A DNA stretch of 64,000 nt. It comes from a virus. Below are positions 59,421-64,000 of the stretch, piece by piece. Numbering within the stretch: position 1 is the stretch's first letter; every line of letters begins with the position of its first letter. The notes below the pieces were generated by a model that was not told where the DNA came from, searched no databases, and worked only from the letters and a program-made list of their open reading frames with translations. The stretch lies in the IMG/VR virus record IMGVR_UViG_3300009103_001934, positions 1-64,000 of that record; one strand, 5' to 3'. Both the position numbers and the translations under genes were made by a program.

Positions 59421-60136
59421 AAATAAAATTGCTAACATCATATTATGAGTGTAAAAATGAGCACAGGCAAAAAGAATACCTTACGTGCTTAAAAGAAAAT
59501 TTATCTAAGGAGTTCATAGATGAAATTGTATTGTTTATAATGGATAACCTTGCTGATCCGGGATATACCGATCAGAAAATAACTTACGTTGAAAACCCAG
59601 AGCACACTTACAGGAGCTACATAGAATACTGTAATGAGCATCTTAAAGGAGAGATATGTGTCATAGCTAATAGTGATATGATTTTGGATGAATCAATAAA
59701 GCAGCTAGAACATGAAGATATGAGCGAGAGGTTCCTGTGCTTAACGAGGTGGAATATAAAAGATAATGGCGAAACGGAGTTTTATCGCCCTCCGCACGGG
59801 TCAGAAAAAAGTCAAGACGTATGGATATTTAAATCTCCGATAGCTATAGATACAAGCGAAGCGAATATCCCCTTGGCTCATCAAGGTTGCGACAGTAGGA
59901 TAGCTATGGTAGCACTTAAAAGTGGACTGAAGGTATCAAACCCTAGTCTTAAGATAAAGGTAAATCATTTACACCTAGTCGATTACAGAACTACAGCGGG
60001 AGACCGAAAAAAAAGAGTTTTGGGAGACTATCTTTTTGTAGAGCCTTCGGACAGCGTTATCCAACCAGCAAATTATGTAAAAGTCAAAGCGTGGTACGAT
60101 CAAGGCGAGAAACTTAAGTTTAAAAAGTATAAATGA
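59417..60136 (+). CDS. Glycosyltransferase-like protein, GT2-related
   Basis: 239 residues. Features: IKLLTSYYECKNEHRQKEY at the N-terminus, then GEICVIANSDMILDESIKQL, where NSD takes the DxD place, CLTRWNIKDNG, and IPLAHQGCDSRIAMVAL plus KVNHLHLVDYRTT toward the end, with acidic and His residues in positions used for acceptor binding. Short for a GT2 enzyme. ATGA overlaps at both ends. Confidence 0.62.
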   Translation: MKIKLLTSYYECKNEHRQKEYLTCLKENLSKEFIDEIVLFIMDNLADPGYTDQKITYVENPEHTYRSYIEYCNEHLKGEICVIANSDMILDESIKQLEHEDMSERFLCLTRWNIKDNGETEFYRPPHGSEKSQDVWIFKSPIAIDTSEANIPLAHQGCDSRIAMVALKSGLKVSNPSLKIKVNHLHLVDYRTTAGDRKKRVLGDYLFVEPSDSVIQPANYVKVKAWYDQGEKLKFKKYK

Positions 60137-61056
60137 AAACAGACATCTTAGTTACGGGAGGAACCGGCTTGGTAGGGAAAGCAATACAGTCTTTAAGTCC
60201 GGAGGGGGTACAGTACCTTTCCTCAAAGACTTATGACTTAAGGCGCGTGACGCATGCAGAAGAGATGTTTAGAGTTTATAAACCTAAGAAAGTTATACAC
60301 CTAGCTGGGACAGTAGGAGGGGTCAAAGCGAACGCGGAATACCCAGTCCAGTTTTTCAACGATAACCTTGAGATGAATTCAAATGTTATAAAGCTGTGCT
60401 ATAAGTACAAAGTAAAAAAATTAATTTGTGCATTAAGCTCCTGTATTTACCCGAACAACGCAGACTACCCCATTAAGGAGGACTATTTACACCTTGGCCC
60501 GCCTCATGAAACAAATTTTGCCTACTCGCACGCTAAGAGAATGATGGAAGTTCAAATGAGGGCCTACCGAAAGCAGTACGGGTGCAATTTTATTGGAGTA
60601 ATACCAACTAATATTTTTGGCGAGCACGATAATTTTAATTTAAATAATTCACATGTAATACCAGCAATCATAAGAAAAATATATGAAGCAAAAAAGTCGG
60701 GCAGCGATGCGTGCCTTTGGGGAGACGGCATGGCCCTCAGGCAGTTTACTTACTCTTTGGATATAGCAAAGATATTAATTTGGCTTGCGAATAATGAATG
60801 TCATTATGATCTAATTAATATAGGGGATGACCGGGAGATATCTATAAGGGAAGCGAGTAGAGAGATTGCGAGCGCCATGGAGTTTACTGGGGATATAATA
60901 TGGGATACTAAAATGCCCAGAGGTCAACACAGAAAGCCTTGCGATATGTCTAGGTTGAAAAGGCTGGGTTTTGAAGACTTTACTAAATTTAAAACGGCGA
61001 TAGAGAATACTACAGAATGGTTAAAAGATAATTATGAAAAAGGAATTAGAATTTAG
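60133..61056 (+). CDS. fcl: GDP-L-fucose synthase
   Basis: 307 residues. Epimerises and reduces GDP-4-keto-6-deoxymannose to GDP-L-fucose, using the product of the dehydratase at 29894. The short-chain NADP site is VTGGTGLVGKAI (8-19). HLAGTVGGVKANAEYPVQFF is the strongest family marker, followed by SSCIYPNNADYPIKED and catalytic Tyr131/Lys135 in FAYSHAKRM. TNIFGEHDNFNL and WGDGMALRQFTY follow. Normal length. It overlaps the downstream methyltransferase gene by 23 bases. Confidence 0.93.
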   Translation: MKTDILVTGGTGLVGKAIQSLSPEGVQYLSSKTYDLRRVTHAEEMFRVYKPKKVIHLAGTVGGVKANAEYPVQFFNDNLEMNSNVIKLCYKYKVKKLICALSSCIYPNNADYPIKEDYLHLGPPHETNFAYSHAKRMMEVQMRAYRKQYGCNFIGVIPTNIFGEHDNFNLNNSHVIPAIIRKIYEAKKSGSDACLWGDGMALRQFTYSLDIAKILIWLANNECHYDLINIGDDREISIREASREIASAMEFTGDIIWDTKMPRGQHRKPCDMSRLKRLGFEDFTKFKTAIENTTEWLKDNYEKGIRI

Positions 61057-61720
61057 AAAGCCCACGAAGTATGATTCTCTTTTTGTGCTGAAGCAAGCAG
61101 GCTTAAATCCTAAGACGATTTTTGATATTGGGGGCGGATATAGCGGCACTCCATCGTTAGCTCACCGTTTTCAAGAGTCAAAGCACGTGATATTTGAACC
61201 AAAAGAAGAGTATGGCGAAAGTATAATGAAAGAATATATTGATAACGTTAACCAGTTTGAGTTAGTATTCGAAGAGATGGGGGATTCATGGTCAAATAGT
61301 TTAAATCATTTTGTAAAAGATAAAAATTATGATGACCCCTATTTAATTAAAATAGATGTAGATGGAAACGATTACGTCGTCTTACAAGGGTGTACGGATT
61401 TATTAAGTAAGACCGACTGCGTTATAGTGGAAAGTAATATATTTAGATTTTGGATGACGGAAGATCACGCTTACAGCAACCGAGACGTCGCTAGCTTTAT
61501 TGCTTTACTAGAGGGTTATAATTTTTTTCTTTTTGATATAACAGACCCACTTTATATAGATGGATTTTTAAATACGGTAGATTTAATTTTTTACAAGAAG
61601 GATAAATTTGACATAAAAACCATGAGGCCGGATTGGAGCACAAAAAAAGACAGGAAAATGCAAAGAATATTCTACGAAGACAATCGACCGTCTAAGGAGC
61701 TTATAGAAAATGTTAATTAG
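61034..61720 (+). CDS. FkbM-type SAM-dependent methyltransferase
   Basis: 228 residues. Motif I TIFDIGGGYSGTPSLAH, then VIFEPKEEYG for the ribose-binding acidic residue, and LIKIDVDGNDYVVLQGC, the diagnostic KIDVdGxExxVLxG of FkbM methyltransferases, followed by DCVIVESNIFRFW. FkbM enzymes O-methylate sugars in polysaccharides and glycopeptides. It lies between GDP-fucose synthase and a glycosyltransferase, so a methylated deoxysugar is plausible. Confidence 0.82.
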   Translation: MKKELEFRKPTKYDSLFVLKQAGLNPKTIFDIGGGYSGTPSLAHRFQESKHVIFEPKEEYGESIMKEYIDNVNQFELVFEEMGDSWSNSLNHFVKDKNYDDPYLIKIDVDGNDYVVLQGCTDLLSKTDCVIVESNIFRFWMTEDHAYSNRDVASFIALLEGYNFFLFDITDPLYIDGFLNTVDLIFYKKDKFDIKTMRPDWSTKKDRKMQRIFYEDNRPSKELIENVN

Positions 61721-62690
61721 AAACGCATTCACTGAAGGCAGGCACCCCTTTTCTGTGCTCTATAAGGGCAATCTAAATCTCTACGTAATAGCGGGGGGGG
61801 TTATGCAGGGATTCGATGCATTACAGTTCGCAACAGAGAAAGATAGATTTATTTCCCTTACTCCATTCGATGCCGGAGAGTATACTTGGAAGAACGAAAT
61901 AAAAGAGTGCGACGATTTAGGAGTAGACATTAATAATATTTTCTACCTATGCAACTACCCAAAGCAATTTGAAGAGTGTAAGTCGTTTGGTATAAACTGT
62001 TCGTACATAGGGGAGAGTAGTTATGTAGACTGGGATTTCTGGAAACCCATGGATATAAGTAAGTCGTATGACGGGCTCTTAAGTTGTAGACCTAATAAGC
62101 ACAAAAGGCCTTGGTTAGCAAGTAAAGTAAAGAACTTGGCTGTGGTTGTCGGCGGGATAACTTCATGGGAAAAATTCCACGGAGAAATAGACATGAGAGA
62201 TATACCCCACGCATTTATTAATGAGAGAGGTTTAAGTCCAGAAGAAATGAGAGAGCTCCATAATTTATCAAGAGCTTATGTTTGTACCTCTTTAACAGAG
62301 GGGGCCTGCAGAAGCTCTTCGCAGTCTTTACTGTGCGGTGTGCCAGTTATATCGATGAGTGACGCCACGGGCGGCAGGGAAGTTTATTATAATAAATACA
62401 ACTCTATTATTTGCGAGCCGACTCAAGAAGCGGTTAAGGATGCCGTAGAGCAAGCGGTCAAAAAGAAATGGGACAGAGAAAAAATAAGAAAGAATTATCT
62501 TGATCAAGCTATGAGTTTTAGAAGGGAGACTTATCAACTTATAGAAAAAATTCTATCAGAGGGAGACATCAAAGAAAGCGGAGAGGAGCTTTTTACGAAG
62601 GCTTATCGGGGCGAACAGGGTTTTGGTTACTTTAGAAGCGGTTACCCGAGAGTGAGAGAAATCAAGGACTTAATGTCAAATAATGTGTAA
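61710..62690 (+). CDS. Glycosyltransferase family 4-like protein
   Basis: 326 residues. The N-terminal part is shortened and less typical (NLYVIAGGVMQGFDALQF); the C-terminal half holds GLLSCRPNKHKRPWLA, then HNLSRAYVCTSLTEGACRSS and SLLCGVPVISMSDATGGREV, the E-x-GT4 nucleotide-sugar region (TEGACRSSSQSLLCGVPV). Acceptor unknown. Overlaps the FkbM gene by 11 bases. Confidence 0.75.
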   Translation: MLIRNAFTEGRHPFSVLYKGNLNLYVIAGGVMQGFDALQFATEKDRFISLTPFDAGEYTWKNEIKECDDLGVDINNIFYLCNYPKQFEECKSFGINCSYIGESSYVDWDFWKPMDISKSYDGLLSCRPNKHKRPWLASKVKNLAVVVGGITSWEKFHGEIDMRDIPHAFINERGLSPEEMRELHNLSRAYVCTSLTEGACRSSSQSLLCGVPVISMSDATGGREVYYNKYNSIICEPTQEAVKDAVEQAVKKKWDREKIRKNYLDQAMSFRRETYQLIEKILSEGDIKESGEELFTKAYRGEQGFGYFRSGYPRVREIKDLMSNNV

Positions 62691-62700
62691 ACTATTATGA

Positions 62701-63282
62701 GTGATAATATCACACAAACACAAGTTTGTTTATGCTGCCATACCTAAGACGGCGTCGCTGTCTATCAAGACAGCGCTACCACACCCAGATGTTGAGCCCT
62801 ACGATGATCACGTAAAACTTTCTCGTATTTCGGAGCTATTTAAATCTGAAGGCTGGGACCAGAGTCAGTATTTTACTTTTTTAAGTTACAGAAATCCTTG
62901 GGCTATGGTAGTATCTTGTTATGAATACTCCGTTGCTAGACCAGATCATGTCACACATGAATTATATTCTTCTATGACTTTTGAAGAGCACGTGAAAGAA
63001 AATGAATTTTATAGAGGGTACATATTTAATCGCGCCAATCGCGCCGGGTTTGGAGTAGATGAACAGGGCAGGATCTTATACGACTTTATCCTTAAAACTG
63101 AGACGTTTAAAAGAGACTGGGGATATATTTGTAAAAAAATAGGGGTCGATTATAAATCTCCAGAGAGAAAAAATGTAACAGAACATCCGCATTATTCAAC
63201 ATATTATAACGAAAAAACTAAAAATATAGTTGCCGAAGCATACCAAAAAGAGATAGAATACTTTAGATATAAGTTTATCTAA
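62701..63282 (+). CDS. Carbohydrate sulfotransferase-like protein
   Basis: 193 residues, GTG start; MIISHKHKFVYAAIPKTASL is the usual opening of this family. The PAPS 5'-phosphosulfate loop is PKTASLSI (15-22), and the 3'-phosphate site is YRNPWAMVVSCYEY (Arg64, Ser72). The family moves sulfate from PAPS to sugar hydroxyls. The His/Asp at DDHVKLSRISELF fits. Position inside the glycan operon suggests sulfated glycans; the host would have to supply PAPS. Confidence 0.78.
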   Translation: MIISHKHKFVYAAIPKTASLSIKTALPHPDVEPYDDHVKLSRISELFKSEGWDQSQYFTFLSYRNPWAMVVSCYEYSVARPDHVTHELYSSMTFEEHVKENEFYRGYIFNRANRAGFGVDEQGRILYDFILKTETFKRDWGYICKKIGVDYKSPERKNVTEHPHYSTYYNEKTKNIVAEAYQKEIEYFRYKFI

Positions 63283-63285
63283 ATT

Positions 63286-63804
63286 ATGTACGAAGATGTT
63301 AAGTGTTTACTGTCCGAAGAAGATAAGCAAGTTCTTTTGAATTTATCTGAAGAATGTCGCGCGTTAGAAGGGGACTATTTAGAAATAGGTTGTTATGAGG
63401 GTGGGTCCACGTTACACATATGTCATAACATGCCTCAAGATAAGAAGTTGCACGTTTTTGATTTTTATTACAGAGAATATTTCGAAGATAATATCATAAA
63501 ACATCGCATCAAAGATAAAATTATTTTTTACCAAGGAGATTTTACCGAAACATATAACGATTTACCTCCGGATGATAGATTTGCGTTTATATTTGTAGAT
63601 AATAATCATAGTTATGATAATACCAGAATTCCCATGGAAAGACTATGGCCGCGACTAAACGCGGGGGGATACATGCTATTTCATGACTACGGCCATATAA
63701 ATTACCCCGGGGTTAAAGATTATTTGGATTCGTTACCCGAACAAAAAGACAGGGAGCTAATAGGAAAAATGGGCTGCTCATTTGGGTTTAAAAAGAAAAA
63801 ATGA
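63286..63804 (+). CDS. SAM-dependent methyltransferase (methyltransferase-24 type)
   Basis: 172 residues. Motif I DYLEIGCYEGGSTLHI, then KKLHVFDFYYREYF, FAFIFVDNNHSYDNTRIPME as the acidic strand, and GGYMLFHDYGHINYPGVKD, the family's HD motif. Ends in a Lys-rich tail. Likely an O-methyltransferase on a sugar or aglycone; acceptor unknown. ATGA junction with the final partial gene. Confidence 0.75.
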   Translation: MYEDVKCLLSEEDKQVLLNLSEECRALEGDYLEIGCYEGGSTLHICHNMPQDKKLHVFDFYYREYFEDNIIKHRIKDKIIFYQGDFTETYNDLPPDDRFAFIFVDNNHSYDNTRIPMERLWPRLNAGGYMLFHDYGHINYPGVKDYLDSLPEQKDRELIGKMGCSFGFKKKK

Positions 63805-64000
63805 ACGGGATAACTCAATATAAAAACGTTTTCGTTCACGGAAGGAGTGGGCTAGTCGTAGACGAGCACCATAACCTTATAGACCACCCCCTAAACTCAC
63901 ATTATTGGAGACACGCTTATCCACTTCGAGTGATAAACCCTCCGCCGGGCGTACTCGCAGAGAGCACGGACTTTAAGTTAGAGCACATGAAGGCTATGAT
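63801..64000 (+). CDS. Partial gene cut by the window end, function unknown
   Basis: Open from the ATG in an ATGA overlap to the last base. The visible 66 residues read MNGITQYKNVFVHGRSGLVV, then DEHHNLIDHPLNSHYWRHAY and a Pro-rich INPPPG. The opening resembles the N-terminal strand of some GT61-type glycosyltransferases, but too little is visible to assign it. It continues the glycan operon. Confidence 0.55.
   Translation, partial: MNGITQYKNVFVHGRSGLVVDEHHNLIDHPLNSHYWRHAYPLRVINPPPGVLAESTDFKLEHMKAM

Noticed and set aside
1-64000. CRISPR array or diversity-generating retroelement
   Set aside because: No regularly spaced repeat-spacer array, no Cas genes and no reverse transcriptase were seen; the coding repeats are contiguous and imperfect. 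The Cas4-like nuclease is a recombination-type gene in a replication operon.
1-64000. tRNA genes
   Set aside because: No cloverleaf with a T-loop motif and acceptor stem was found by eye in the few intergenic gaps; a covariance scan was not possible.

Overview
The window is a stretch of a large tailed bacteriophage genome (siphovirus-like, lambda-type tail tip). No capsid, terminase, lysis, rRNA or tRNA gene was recognised, so the genome must extend beyond both ends; the first and last genes are cut by the window edges. The host cannot be named. Promoters follow the ordinary TTGACA / TATAAT sigma-70 pattern, and the J/I/K/L/M tail-tip set is best known from phages of Gram-negative bacteria, but neither is decisive.

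Layout. (1) 1-14.3 kb, tail: the 3' part of a tape-measure gene on + runs head-on into a minus-strand tail-tip operon (M, L, K, I, J homologues, then two GGSGY-motif proteins). A + strand virion-like protein with an IPT/TIG domain diverges from M across a palindromic bidirectional promoter. (2) 14.3-22.4 kb, mostly minus: a possible annealing protein, dCMP deaminase, a small DNA-binding candidate, a membrane protein and six glycosyltransferase-like genes including a fucosyltransferase-like one; a 366-base gene-free stretch with hairpins lies inside. (3) 22.5-33 kb, +: dNMP kinase, sigma factor, glycosyltransferase, class I ribonucleotide reductase, GDP-mannose dehydratase, UvsX/RecA-like recombinase and two methyltransferases. 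(4) 33-46.4 kb, +: a small nuclease and two giant proteins (1302 and 2948 aa), the first with two Thr/Ser/Ala-rich mucin-like tracts. (5) 46.4-56.7 kb, +: DnaB helicase, TOPRIM primase, PD-(D/E)XK nuclease, a DNA polymerase III alpha split into two genes around a cupin and a DnaQ exonuclease, a candidate ssDNA-binding protein and a large glycosyltransferase. (6) 56.7-64 kb, +: small proteins, Hsp20, then an ATGA-overlapped glycan operon (glycosyltransferases, GDP-fucose synthase, FkbM-type methyltransferase, sulfotransferase, methyltransferase).

Together the genes give the phage its own replisome, dNTP supply, recombination and sigma factor, plus an unusually large glycan toolkit: about eleven glycosyltransferase-like genes, both enzymes converting GDP-mannose to GDP-fucose, four methyltransferases and a sulfotransferase. 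The Thr-rich virion-like protein is a plausible acceptor, but that link is inference.

The clearest novel signal is regulatory. At least ten genes have a canonical -35, a 17 or 18 bp spacer and a -10 whose end lies 5-8 bases (most often exactly 6) before the start codon, so transcription should begin at or within two bases of the ATG: a leaderless gene class. Other oddities are a class Ic-like NrdB with Val at the radical position, a GT9 enzyme apparently split into two genes 38 kb apart, a sigma-54-like site before hsp20, and opposed orientation of tape measure and tail tip.
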